The translations under genes and the position numbers were made by a program. 64,000 bases of DNA from Rattus norvegicus (Eukaryota; Chordata; Mammalia; Rodentia; Muridae), in the NCBI RefSeq assembly GCF_036323735.1, contig NC_086021.1, forward strand, positions 163,099,476-163,163,475. Reading direction: 5' to 3'. The notes beneath the pieces were generated by a model. That model had not been told where the DNA came from and did not search any database. It worked only from the letters and a program-made list of their open reading frames with translations. Each line of letters starts with the position of its first letter. Position 1 is the stretch's first letter. This document shows, one piece after another, positions 21,688-32,475 of this stretch.

Positions 21688-21791
21688 TTTTTTTTTTTCT
21701 TTTCTTTTTTTTTTTCCAGAGCTGGGGACAGAACCCAGGGCCTTGTGCTTGCTAGGCAAGAGCTCTACCACTGAGCTAAATCCCCAACCCC
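21688..21791 (-). mobile_element. ID SINE, antisense, with target-site duplication
   Basis: A poly(T)-rich tail is followed by the reverse complement of the ID head (gaacccagggccttgtgctt ... ctgagctaaatccccaaccc). It is flanked by the 15-bp duplication CAAAGAACCACTTCT (21673-21687 and 21792-21806), indicating a recent insertion. Confidence 0.95.
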
Positions 21792-21927
21792 CAAAGAACC
21801 ACTTCTAAACAGGTCTGCATCCCCTTGTCCTAGTTACCATCTGTTCTCCCCTACCCGTGGACAGTGGGCTAGAAGGGGACGGAGGGGTCAAAACATTTGA
21901 GAACCCTTATTAAATGTAGGTTTATAC

Positions 21928-22325
21928 TAGCTGGTTTTGTGTGTCAGCTTAACACAAGCTAGAGTTATCACAGAGAAAGAAACCTCTCTTGAGTGAATGC
22001 CTCCATGAGATCCAGCTCTAAGGCATTTTCTCAATTAGTGATCAAGGGTGGGAGGGCCCATTGTGGGTGGTACCATCCCTGGGCTGGTAGTCCTGGGTTC
22101 TATAAGAGAGCAAGCTGAGCAAGCCAGGGGAAGCAAGCCAGTAAGCAGCACTCCTCCATGGCCTCTGCATCAGCTCCTGCCTCCAGGTTTCTGCCCTGCG
22201 TGAGTTCCTGTCCTGACTTCCTTTGGTGATGAACAGCAATGGGGAAATGTAGGCTGAATAAACCCCCTCCTCCCCAACTTCCTTCTTGGTCATGATGTTT
22301 TGTGCAGGAATACAAACCCTAAGAC
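21928..22325 (-). mobile_element. Rodent interspersed repeat, opposite orientation to 14220-16170
   Basis: It contains gtgtcagcttaacacaagct, ggcattttctcaattagtga, gaataaaccccctcctcccc and cttcttggtcatgatgtttt, the reverse complement of the family seen at 13.9-14.8 kb. A third, forward fragment lies at about 22585-22740. Confidence 0.55.
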
Positions 22326-22395
22326 ATAGATTTTAAAAAAATCTACACCTACCCCTTCACCTCCTCAGTGCTGGAATCACAGGTATCCAGCTTTA

Positions 22396-22472
22396 TGTGA
22401 TGCTGGAGCTTGAACCCGTGGCTTCCTTCATACTACGCACACGCTCTACCTACTGAGCTGCAGGCTCAGCCC
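22396..22472 (-). mobile_element. Old ID/tRNA-derived SINE fragment, antisense
   Basis: The pattern gcttgaacccgtggcttcct ... acgctctacctactgagctg is a diverged reverse complement of an ID-type head. No tail or target duplication is retained. Confidence 0.5.
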
Positions 22473-23559
22473 TACCCCCAAAAGAAATGTATTCTTTGAA
22501 TGCTGGTGAGTGCCCAGCCCAGTACTGTCAATGCACGCATAGCTATCCCAGTCAGCACAGCATGGAATCCCACATTTCCTCCTTCACCCTATCTTAGGTT
22601 TCACTGCTGTGACAAAACACTGACTGAAACCAACTTGGGGAGAAAAGGGCTAATTTCACCTCAAAGAGGCCATCACTGAAGTGAGACAGGTCAGGAACCT
22701 GGAGCAGAGACCGGAGGAGTGCTGCTGACTTAACAGTTGCCTAGCTTTTAAGCATGCTGTGCCAAAGTATGCACAGACACATTTGTGACTTTCCACAACA
22801 CTGAAATGTATTGGGTGATAGCAAATCTATGGGCTGCATCAGTTTTGTTGGCTGTAGCTCGCCACGTACCCATGATTCCCTTTGATCTCTGGCCACTGGC
22901 AAACTCAGGGTCTTCTATTCCAATCTCAGGCACTAATGTTAACTCTTGAATTGTGCTTCACATAATAATTAAATTATATCTGCATATGTGTATATATGGA
23001 AGTTACAGGATGGCTTTGAAAGGATTTAAGGGCCACAGAGGTCAAAGAGTTCAAAGGATCCTAACAGAGGCTGAGACAGAGGTTTGATGCAAACTCAGAG
23101 AGTCACTACAAGTGGTTTGATAAGACGTTTTCCAGTTGGAACGCTGCTGGGGACCACAGAGCCAAGCCACAAGGTTGAGTCAGCAGGATCACGGGGCTGT
23201 GAGGATGAGTTTCAGAACTGGGTCCTGATGGATGGTTGGGTGTCAGGGGACCCCACAAGCCTTATAGCCAGCAGGGATCCTCGTGAGGTGAAGGATGAAA
23301 CTTGAGTCAGTACCAGCTTTGCAAGTACTGGGTCAAAACCTCCAGGGTCTGACCTCATGGTTAATTTCTTACAAATCTAAAACTTTGGGAAGGGGTTTGT
23401 TTCTACATGGCGATTATCACAGCAAAGCTTTGAGTTCGACTACACAGAACCTCCCTAGGAAAGTAGCTAGCACCTGTGACTTTAACAATAAGAGTGAGCC
23501 CGATTCTCACTCCCAGCCCTCTCCTGTCCCCTCCCCCAACACCTGATTGACATCCCCAT

Positions 23560-24005
23560 ACCCCTCCTCATCCCCACTCCCACCCTCTTCCTTCTTTCCA
23601 TCCACCTCCAGTGACTATTTTGTTTCTAATGTCTAATTTGCTTACAGATTCACACATCCTCCCTCGGGCCCTTCTTCCTACTCCGTTTCTTCTGGTCCGT
23701 GGATTGTAACACGGTTATCCTGTACTTTATGGCTAATGTCCACTAATATGAGTACATACCATCCATGTCTTTCTGAGTCTGGGTTACTTCACCCAGGATG
23801 ATAGTCTCAAGTTCTATCCATTTGACTTCAAGTTTTATGATGTCTTTGTTTTTTAACAGCTGAATAGTATTCCATTGTATAGATGTACCACATTTTCTTT
23901 ATCCATTGGTTGAAGGACATCTAGGTTGTTTCCAGTTTCTGGCTATTACAATTAAAGCTGCTATGAACATAGTTGAGCAAGTGTCCTTGTGGTATAGTAG
24001 GTTAT
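23560..24005 (-). mobile_element. Older L1 fragment, antisense
   Basis: It shares blocks with the L1 at 18.4-20.1 kb, for example gaatagtattccattgtata and gctgctatgaacatagttga, in the same antisense order. It is more diverged and covers the end of ORF2 and the start of the 3' UTR. Confidence 0.75.
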
Positions 24006-24149
24006 TTGGCTTGGTGAACCCCCCCCCACTTAAGATTTCAGCATAGCCCTTGGCTCTGTGTCCCCTAGCTGGAAACAGTATTTCCATGAGATTGTGGAAC
24101 ATGGTGGCATCTCTGGGACTAGCTGATCTAGGATGGTCACCATCCACAA

Positions 24150-25130
24150 TTTCAAGCTATACTGTGGAGCAATAGTAGTAAAAACGACATAGTATTGGCA
24201 GAAAAGCAGACAGGGCAATCAACGAAATAGAATTGAAGACCCAGAAAAAATGGCTCAGCGGTTAAGAGCACTGACTGCTCTTCCAAAGGTCCTGAGTTCA
24301 ATTCCCAACAACCACATGGTGTCTCACAACCATCTGTAATGGGATCCCATGCCCTCTTCTGGTGTGCCAGAAGACAGCTACAGTATATTCATACATAAAA
24401 TAAATTTAAAAAAAAACCACATACCTAGGGACACTTGATATTTGACAAAGAAGCCAAAACTATAAAATGGTGAAATGAAAGCATCTTCAACAAATAGTGC
24501 TGGCCTAACTGGATGTCTACAAGTAGAAGAATGCCAGTAGAACCATCCCCTGGGAGAAGGTCACCCCCTGACACTATTAACGATACTCTGATCTGCTTGC
24601 AGACAGGAGCCTAACATAACTGTTTCCTGAGAGGCTTCCTCCAGTAGTGCGTGAAAACAAACGCAGACATCTGCAGCCAGACATCAGGCAGAGCTCAGGG
24701 AGTCTTGTGGAAGAGTAGGGGATAGAACTGAGCTGGAAGGCCAAGGACACCACAAAAACACCTATAGAGTCAACTAACCTGGGCCCATGAAGGCTTGCAG
24801 GGCTGAACCACCAGCCAAAGAGCATGCAGAGGCTGGACCTAGCCCCTCACACATTTGTAGCAGATGCGCAGTTTGGTCTTCATTGGATCCCCTAACAATT
24901 GGAGCAAGAGCTGTCTCTGATTCTGTTGCCTGCCATTGTGTCCTTTTTCCCTACCTGGACTGCCTGGTTGGGCCTCAGTGGGAGAGGAGGTGCTTAGCCC
25001 TGCTGAGACTCTGAGAAGGGGAAAGAGCATTGGGGGAAGGGATTTGTAAGGGCAGGACTGGGAGGACAGGAAGAAGGGGGTTGCAAATGGTATGTAAAGT
25101 GAATAGAAGAAATAAATTATGGAAAAAGGT
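24150..25130 (+). mobile_element. L1 3' end, sense, split by a B2
   Basis: An ORF2-like part (agcaatagtagtaaaaacga ... gaattgaagacccagaaa) is interrupted at 24250-24416 by a B2. It resumes at 24417 (ccacatacctagggacactt, atttgacaaagaagccaaaa), then passes into an older (Lx-like) 3' UTR from about 24545 and ends near a weak A-rich tail at 25130. It lies head to head with the antisense fragment on its left. Confidence 0.7.
24250..24416 (+). mobile_element. 5'-truncated B2 SINE inside L1
   Basis: It starts at atggctcagcggttaagagc, lacking the ggggctggagag start, and ends in an A-rich tail. It is inserted into the L1 ORF2 remnant after gacccagaaa. The A-rich junction hides the exact target duplication. 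Confidence 0.88.
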
Positions 25131-25460
25131 TGTTTATAGCCATCTTGCAACCCTACCTTTGTTTCAAGGGGGTTGTTATGCCCGCCTTGCATCTATGTCT
25201 TTGTTGGGGGGCGCTAACTTATGACGCTTGTGTTCTGCTCCCATAACCTCACCTACTTTGCCCACCAAATCCTCCCATTGAAAACCCTTTACCTGTGAGC
25301 TATAAAAGCCTTGTCTTCCTCACATCCAATGCTGACCTCTCAAACCCCACCTTAGGGAGAGGCAGCCTGTGTACATGAATAAAAAAGTTTGTTTTGATGA
25401 ATTTGACCATGATGGCTTGGGTCCGTCGTCTTTCTTCTCTCATCTTTGGGGTTAACGCAT
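25131..25460 (+). mobile_element. Probable solo LTR, sense
   Basis: TATAAAAG at 25301-25308 is followed by AATAAA at 25378-25383 and a T/C-rich 3' part (ccgtcgtctttcttctctca), the U3-R-U5 layout of a rodent endogenous retrovirus LTR. No gag/pol/env remnant flanks it. Terminal TG...CA and the target duplication are uncertain. Confidence 0.6.
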
Positions 25461-27454
25461 ACTCTGAGTCTCAGAGACCAATGTCTGTGTACCTCATTCC
25501 ACATGACACGGCAGCAAAGAAATACCCAGAAAGGATAAAGACTCATTGAAAAGGAGAGGTAGACACCGTGAGGAATATAAGATGCTGTCCCTCCAAGCAT
25601 GGCAAAGGGTTGCCAAGGGACCTAATGACTCCTGGCCTCTCAAACGACAGGCATCAACAGTTCTAGTCACTTGTGCTTTGGCAGGGTGAGGGGTGGGAGG
25701 ACAAAAAAAGAGTGCCACGAAATCTTCAGTCCAAAGAGTCATAACCTACTGTCTGTGCTGCTTCTGTAGCAATGCACCAACCAGGCCACTGCCTCTCCTT
25801 CATTTTGTACAAAAACATGAGCATATTCTGAAAAGAAAAAGACTGACGCGTGAGTGTTCTCGGTGCGTCCTCATCATAGATACAAACACCTTCTCGGGTT
25901 CCCTGCCACCTCTCAGGATGAGTAAGGGCCTGCCCACCCAGACTGCAAGAGCTCAGGAACTTAATCTCCAGGCTAAACCTTCCTCTCCCTCTCCTTCCCC
26001 TTTTCCTCCCCACCCCTTCTCCACCCCCTCCTTCTCCCTCCCTCTTCCGGGTCTCCATAGCCTCAAGAATATCCTGAGGATAAGGTCACTCACAGTACAA
26101 ACTGTGAAATCTTTGAAAGTCTCTTCAAACAAGGAACAATACCTCAATGCCACGCGGCCTGGGTCCTGGAAACCTGGCTATCGCCTGCGTAGAGGCAATG
26201 AAGAGAGGACAGGCACATCACCATGAAGGCGGGACCACAGGGAACTGGAAGCTCTGTGTGTTTATTGGGTGTAACACGGAGGGCAGGTTAACTAGTCCAT
26301 AGGAGGTCTCTGTAGGGAGCAGTCTCAGGTTGTAACATCGGGGAGGAGAAAGCTGCAGTTGCCAGACTTCGCACACACTCATCCATCACTAGTCCATGAA
26401 CACTCAGACGACTCAGACTCAGACCCCCAAGGGAAGCTTTGCCACTTCTCTTGAGCCTGGGTGACAGCTTTGTCAATTTCCCATGAGTCCATTGGCCTTG
26501 CCATCGTAGACATGACCACACCCACGTCAAAATACACATTTACTCAGTACTCCACTCACTCAGGGCTTCCTCGGCTCCTTACATGTTAACTTCTTAAAAG
26601 CACGGTAAGTCCCAGTTATAATCCCCCAGCAGTCGCAATGTTACTTTAGGTTCTGGTCTGCTTCGCGCTTCTCCTGAGACATTGTTATACACTCGCATAC
26701 ACTCGATGATTATAATCACATACTGTATTAGCGTATTTCCCCCACTGCCTCCCTTCTTAGGATTCTTCTTTTGTGTTCTGTCATATTCTCAAAATACCAC
26801 TATCAGTCCTTAAAAAAAATGTGTCTTGCTCTTCAACACAGAAAATGATGAAGACAGCTGTCTGACTGAACCAAATGGCTCTGAATACTCTGGCAGCACC
26901 CAGGGGAAGTCTGTGCCACCGTGAGGCGGAGCCCTGTGTGCATCCACCTGATGACTGGGGCGAGGGATGCCCTCAGGCCTCCATGGTCTGCACGCCCAGC
27001 TGTGCAGAATCTGTGCCTGATTCTGAAGTGGATTTGGTTGATTTGCTTGGACCGTGGTCACCAGGCACCTCATGATAGAAGAAAAATATAAGATGGCTTT
27101 CGTTCAGTCTCGAGATCCAAAAAAATGCCTGCTAGTGATTTAGTGCTTATATATGGCTCGATATCTCCCCTCACACAGAAAGATTTCAAGAGAAAGCAAG
27201 ATGCCAATGGAGTGGGTTTAATGAATGCCCAAAGTGCACACGGCCCTGAGTGGGGCCTGACTCCAGTCCCAACCACAAACTTTCTGTTTCCTGGGAATCT
27301 TACAAACAAGACTCTAAAGTTTGCTTACAGTAAAAATGTGTCTTCATTTCCTCGTGCACCCCCTCCCTATGGTTTTACCGTATCAGCTGTAATTCTATCC
27401 AGTGTGCCTTAGAAGCTAACCTATGACCTCATTTTCCAGAAAGGAAAAAGTTGA

Positions 27455-27658
27455 AAGGGGATGGGAAGGAGGCTCCACAGTTAAGAGCACTTGAAGCTCT
27501 TGCAGAAGAGCGCTGCTGGTTCCCAGCCCCTGCATGACGGCTCGCTCCAGCTCTAACCTCAGTTCCAGGGGATCTGACACCTCAGGCACCAAGCATACGT
27601 ACATTCAGGCAAACACTCACATATTAAAAAGATAAATAAATAAGTAAGTTTTAAATAG
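27455..27658 (+). mobile_element. B3-type SINE
   Basis: A diverged tRNA-derived head (aaggaggctccacagttaag ... gctcttgcagaagagc) is followed by a B3 body (ctctaacctcagttccaggg) and an A-rich tail with AAATAAATAAG units. Confidence 0.65.
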
Positions 27659-27925
27659 TGGACAAGTTCTCAGAAACCCTTTCAACAATGTCACTTGAGA
27701 AGGCATCAAAACTGTCAGTGCTTAAACACAGCTCTCACAGAGGAAGCCTGTGTGTTCACACTTGGCTGTCCTGTGCCTTTCCTAAGAGCTCACACCCCCC
27801 ACCCTCTGTACACCCTATGCTAAAGCTGTTTCCTGCTAAAGCCAAGCCCTGCTTCCCACTGACTCATTGGAAATTCTTTCCTGGGGCACAGTCAAGAATC
27901 TGGCTTCACCTGAGGTCTCTGGGGG

Positions 27926-27998
27926 AAAAAAAACAAAAAACAAAAAACAAAAAACAAAAAACAAAAAACAAAAAACAAAAAACAAAAAACAAAAAAAA
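27926..27998. repeat. (CAAAAAA)n heptamer repeat
   Basis: Nine to ten copies of the 7-bp unit CAAAAAA are flanked by A runs. There is no SINE head directly upstream, so its origin as a tail is not obvious. Confidence 0.93.
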
Positions 27999-28126
27999 CC
28001 CTGCTACCAATGCTGTGGAGCTTTGGCTCTGCCTCTGCCACAGGCATCCTAACATGGGGCTTTCCAGGGAGCTTTCAGGCCTTGAGCACCAGACTAAGAC
28101 TGCCAAAGCACCTAGCTTCATGTCTG

Positions 28127-28297
28127 ACAGGGGCCAAGCTGGTCATGCGTTCACATAACATGCACAGCACCCTGGGTTCAATCCCCAGAAATACATAAAG
28201 TGAGTGTAGTGACCCAGCACCCAGGAGGTGGAGGCAGCATGAGGCCATCCTTTCCTGTATAGGAAATCCAAGTTCAGCCTGGGCTTCATTAAGCTTT

Positions 28298-28300
<3 letters not shown>
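28127..28300 (+). mobile_element. B4-like SINE (ID + B1 composite)
   Basis: A tRNA/ID-like part (gcaccctgggttcaatcccc) is followed by a B1-like part (cacccaggaggtggaggcag ... aagttcagcctgggcttcat), which is the B4 composite order. It ends directly in a GA microsatellite. Confidence 0.6.

Positions 28301-28340
<40 letters not shown>
28301..28340. repeat. (GA)n microsatellite
   Basis: Forty bp of pure AG dinucleotide replace the expected A-tail of the preceding B4-like element. Confidence 0.95.
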
Positions 28341-28341
<1 letters not shown>

Positions 28342-28454
28342 AAGCAAATCTCCACATCAGTATGTGATTTGACCTAAATGTGCAGTGGACACACGCCCAC
28401 TCATCTGCTAGACTGTAATCAGAGGCTTACTCTGCTTACCAGCCCACAGTTGTA

Positions 28455-28760
28455 TCTACCCATCCTGCCCTTCCACACATGTATGTACGAGCACCACATG
28501 CATGCAGTGCCGGCACAGACCAGAAGACAGCACATGTATGATCACCTGGAGCTGGAACTTCTGGTAGTTGTGAGCCACTGTGTTGGTGCTGGGAAGGAGG
28601 GACCCAGGTCATCTGCAAAGGCATCCAATGCTCTTTTTTTTTTTTTCCGGAGCTGGGGACCGAACCCAGGGCCTTGTGCTTCCTAGGTAAGCGCTCTACC
28701 ACTGAGCTAAATCCCCAGCCGCATCCAATGCTCTTAACTCCCAAGACATCTCTCCAGCCT
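28455..28760 (-). mobile_element. B3-type SINE, antisense, split by an ID element
   Basis: The B3 reverse complement (ccacacatgtatgtacgagc ... gtgttggtgctgggaaggag) is broken at 28635. It resumes after the ID insertion with gctcttaactcccaagacat and ctctccagcc at about 28729-28760. The break makes the B3 older than the ID. Confidence 0.75.
28636..28720 (-). mobile_element. ID SINE, antisense, nested in B3
   Basis: Poly(T), then gaacccagggccttgtgctt ... gagctaaatccccagcc. The 15-bp duplication GCATCCAATGCTCTT flanks it exactly (28621-28635 and 28721-28735) and is itself B3 sequence. Confidence 0.95.
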
Positions 28761-28846
28761 ATATTTTTAAATTTTAAGGTAAATTTTATCCACAACAAAA
28801 TGTACAGATCTTTAACTGTGCGTTGGGCGTGGGGGTGCATGCTCAT

Positions 28847-28848
<2 letters not shown>

Positions 28849-28882
<34 letters not shown>
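28849..28882. repeat. (GT)n microsatellite
   Basis: Thirty-four bp of pure GT within a broader GT/TATA-rich stretch. Confidence 0.93.
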
Positions 28883-28884
<2 letters not shown>

Positions 28885-29113
28885 TGGTGGCTTGTGTGAG
28901 TGTGTTATGTGTATATAGTGTATACATACACATGTATATAGAGGTACATGTGGTGGTTTGAATAAGAATGGTCACCAATAGGCTCATATTTGAACATATA
29001 GCCACCAAGGAGTAGCAGTATTTGAAAGGATTAGAAGGATTAAGGGTTGTTGGAGGAAGTGTGTCACTGGAGATGGGCTTTGAGGTTTCAAAAGTTCAGG
29101 CCAAGCCTAGAGT

Positions 29114-29116
<3 letters not shown>

Positions 29117-29172
<56 letters not shown>

Positions 29173-29316
29173 TGTGTGTTTGTGTGTGTCTCTGTCTCTC
29201 TCTCTCTCTGTGTGTGTATGTATGTGTGTCTGTCTGTCTCTGTCTCTCTGTCTGTGTATGTATGTGTGTGTGTATGTATGTTTGTGTGTCTGTCTCTATC
29301 TCTGCACCTCTCTCTC

Positions 29317-29347
<31 letters not shown>

Positions 29348-29619
29348 GTGTGTGTATGTCTGTGTGTCTGTCTGTCTCTGTCTCTCTGTGTATGTATGTA
29401 TGTTTGTGTGTCTGTCTCTATCTCTGCTCCTCTCTCTCTCTCTCTGTGTGTCTGTCTGTCTGTCTCTCTCTCTCTCTGTCTCTGTCTCTGTGTGTGTATG
29501 TGTGTCTGTCTGTCTCTGTCTCTCTGTGTATGTATATATATATGTGTGTATGTGTGTATGTTTGTGTGTCTGTCTATCTCTATCTCTGCACCTCTCTCTC
29601 TTTCTCTCTCTCTCTTTCT
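29117..29619. repeat. Composite (CT)n/(GT)n/(CTGT)n array
   Basis: About 500 bp built only from TCTC, TGTG, TCTG and TATG blocks, with three near-repeats of a 'tgtctctatctctgc(a/t)cctctc' segment (near 29291, 29411 and 29571). The Ser/Leu/Val/Cys-rich open frames across it are artefacts. Confidence 0.95.
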
Positions 29620-29741
29620 GCCTACAGATCAATCTATGGCTCATAGCTACTTCTCCAACATCATGCTTGCCTATGGCCATATTCCTTACTACCATACTTC
29701 CTGCCGTAATGATAGTGGACTAAAAGTCTGAAACTGTAAGT

Positions 29742-30190
29742 TGAAAGTGAGAGTGGGGAGACTCTCACTCAAATCTCGGGAAGACGCAACCCCCAAGAAC
29801 TCATGAGAGACCGTCCTTGCTATAATCACACAAGGTTTATTGATAGGAACCAGTGCACTGGGGTCAAGACTCGTATCCCATGCAGGGGTAGAGGAGTTCG
29901 ACCCCGAGTAGCTGGGAGAAGGGGTATTTAAAGGACGAAACCACAACCCAAGGGAATAGGGAGGATGTCATTGGAAAATGTCAAGAATACCAGTGAAAAA
30001 TACAGGGGAAACTCCCTGTTTCTCAAGATTGTTCTTTAAGATTTTAATCTAACTTTATGGTCAGTGAACAGAGCTGCTAAACCAGCTGGTGTAATCATCA
30101 GTTCTATGGTCAGTCAAGTTCCTGGAACAGAGTCACTGAACTGACTAACCTACATTTTTGGCTTGACTCTGTTTGCTAGGGGGTCTGAAT
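29742..30190 (-). mobile_element. Probable solo LTR, antisense
   Basis: On the minus strand a TATA-like tcctttaaatacccc (about 29930) is followed about 80 bp later by AATAAACC (complement of ggtttattgatagg near 29838). The 3' end cccgagatttgagtgagag lies near 29765. This is an LTR layout. The family and termini are unassigned. Confidence 0.55.
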
Positions 30191-30439
30191 TTTCCTTGGT
30201 CCTTCAAGGCAAGCCTACAAAGATTTCTTTTTTAAGAGATGCCTTGGTCATGGTGTCTCTTCACAGCAGTAGAGCAGTGACTCAGCCAGTATGCATGTGC
30301 ATGCATGTGCAGAGAGACTAGAGAATACTGAGTGCCTATCAGTCTGCTTATGTTGCTCTGAGATAGAGTCCTCCATTGAACCTGAAGCTAGGTTGACAGC
30401 CAGCAAGGACCAGCCATTCTCCTGTGTGCACCCTGCCCC

Positions 30440-30565
30440 TTCACACTTCCACATCTCTGGGGTTGTAAGTACTCATACTCAGCCCTTTATGGATTCTGGA
30501 GATGTGAACTCAGATCCTCAACTCACACAGCAAACGCTCTTACCCACTGAGCCATCAGCTCTGGG
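30440..30565 (-). mobile_element. B3-type SINE fragment, antisense
   Basis: The reverse complement of a SINE head is seen: tgtgaactcagatcctcaac ... gctcttacccactgagccat. Confidence 0.5.
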
Positions 30566-31298
30566 CATCCATCATGTGTATACTTGGTTTTCTTCAACAT
30601 TTTAAGAGTTACACTAACCCACTTTCCACCAACATTTCTTGAACCCCCTCTGAGTATCAAACTAATGTATTTTCTTAGTACACGTTAGTCGGGGGTAGAA
30701 CCATTACTGTGATTCGTATGCGTAGAGCGGATGGTTAGTTGACTTTGTCATGTGCCTATTCCCAATGGGACAGGGAAAGGCAAACAATCACACATAAACG
30801 CATTAGTGACCTCACTGTAGGAGGAGCCCACCAAATGGGAAGAAGTGCAGGAAGGCAGTCTTTAAGGAAGGGACAGCCAAGGAGATGCCTAAATAACAGA
30901 GGATGCCAGGACACCTTCCACTTGGACAATGAGCCTCCGTCTCCCTAGCTCTGTCACAAGAATGCCATCTTCCTCACAGGCTCTGGTGGGGATTAACTCA
31001 GGTGTGCTGTGTGTCCCTTGTCCCTGTGAGACACACAGGCAGGAAAGTGCTGTCCCACTTGCATCTGCTGCAGCTGTGCAAGCTCTTGGATCCATCCTGG
31101 ATCCTACTGAGTGGCGTTCTGGGTGCTGGAGATGCCATGAATCTAATGGCGTCTTCCTCAGGGAGTTCACAGCTCAGAGGGTAAGACAGTGTCAGAACAA
31201 GGTGACTGGAGCTGTAGGGAGGCTTGCTAGGAAGGACCTTCATGACTTCTTGGTGGGACACTAATGCCTAGGCTTCAAGAAGGGGGAGATACCTAAAC

Positions 31299-31303
<5 letters not shown>

Positions 31304-31360
<57 letters not shown>
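31304..31360. repeat. (CT)n microsatellite
   Basis: Fifty-seven bp of pure CT, followed by degenerate tctctctgtctc sequence up to 31438. Confidence 0.95.
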
Positions 31361-31364
<4 letters not shown>

Positions 31365-31438
31365 TGTGTCTGTTTCCTCCTCCCTCCAGTCTTCCCTCTC
31401 TCTGTCTCTCTCATTCTCTCTGTGTGTCTCTCTCTCTG

Positions 31439-31586
31439 ATGAGGTCTTATGTACCTCAAGTTAGCCTCAAACTCCCTCTATGGTTAAAAATAACCTTGAA
31501 CTTCTGACTCTTCTGCCTTGAGTTCAAACTCAGAGCTCTGTTCACATTAGGCAAGTACTCTTCCTACTGAGCTACACCCGAGCCCT
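31439..31586 (-). mobile_element. B4-like SINE, antisense
   Basis: A B1-like reverse complement (ttagcctcaaactccctcta ... cttgaacttctgactcttct) is followed by an ID-like reverse head (aggcaagtactcttcctact ... gagctacacccgagccc). The GA/CT microsatellite on its left corresponds to its tail side. Confidence 0.6.
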
Positions 31587-31869
31587 TAGGCTGAGTCTTA
31601 AAAAGACAAATGGGACATCTCCAGAGCTGTGAGAGCAAGAGTGCCTTTCAAGTGAGAAAACAGCTACGTAGGAGCAAAGGAAAATGAACTGCTTGACAGA
31701 ACGCAGGAGAACTAGTCACATCAGTGTAGAGGGGGAAACCTGGAAAATTCAAGACTGGGCAAAGATGGGCTAAACCCATGGAGGATTTAAATTTAGCAGC
31801 CAGACTTTGTCCTGAGAGTCACAAGGCATCAGTGGCATGCCTTTTAAAGATGGTGTTAGCCCACACACA

Positions 31870-32475
31870 CAAGACCTGACATTATCCAATGTTAGTGAAA
31901 GAATGGGCTGACAAAATTCCTATAAACTGCAAGTGAAAACGTAGGGTGGTGTAACCACTTTAGAAAAGGTTCTGTAAGTTTCTTATAAAGCTAATCAAAC
32001 ACTGAGCCCCGTGACCCAACAATTCCATCCCAGGAGAAATAAAGCATATTCACAAATTGATGGGCATGAAGTATTTATAGAAAGTATGAAACTCCCTAGG
32101 GGCCACTTGAAAGAAGAATAAATTAGCACATTTTGGTGAATTTATACAATGGGAGACTGTGTCCCCATCAAGAGGATCAGCTGCAGCCCAGAGGCACCAA
32201 AGCAGCATCAGAGATAACACACGAGTGAGTGGGACTGAGATGTGCCCACGTGTTTGAAACCATCCAACAGACTAGACTAATCGATGGTGGGGAAAAGATA
32301 GATCTGATCCCTGCTGTGGAAGCTCAAGAGGTACTGGAAGGATTACAAGGGACAGGACATCTCTTGGGTGACATTCTGAATCCTGACAGGAAGGGGAGGG
32401 AGTTACACAGGTATATACCTTTTGTCAAAGCTTTCCCAGTCAAATTGTATGCTCTGTTTTTCTCTGTGACACTTT
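31870..32475 (+). mobile_element. Ancient L1 (L1M-like) 3' UTR remnant
   Basis: The order of motifs 'gacccaacaattccatccca', 'gaatttatacaatgggagac', 'gagttacacaggtatatacc' and 'tttgtcaaagctttcccagt' follows the 3' end of old mammalian L1M elements. It is strongly diverged and predates the rodent-specific insertions. Confidence 0.6.

Noticed and set aside
29022..29731. Ser/Leu/Val/Cys-rich frames near 200 codons on both strands
   Set aside because: They lie on the CT/GT microsatellite mosaic and have low-complexity composition only.
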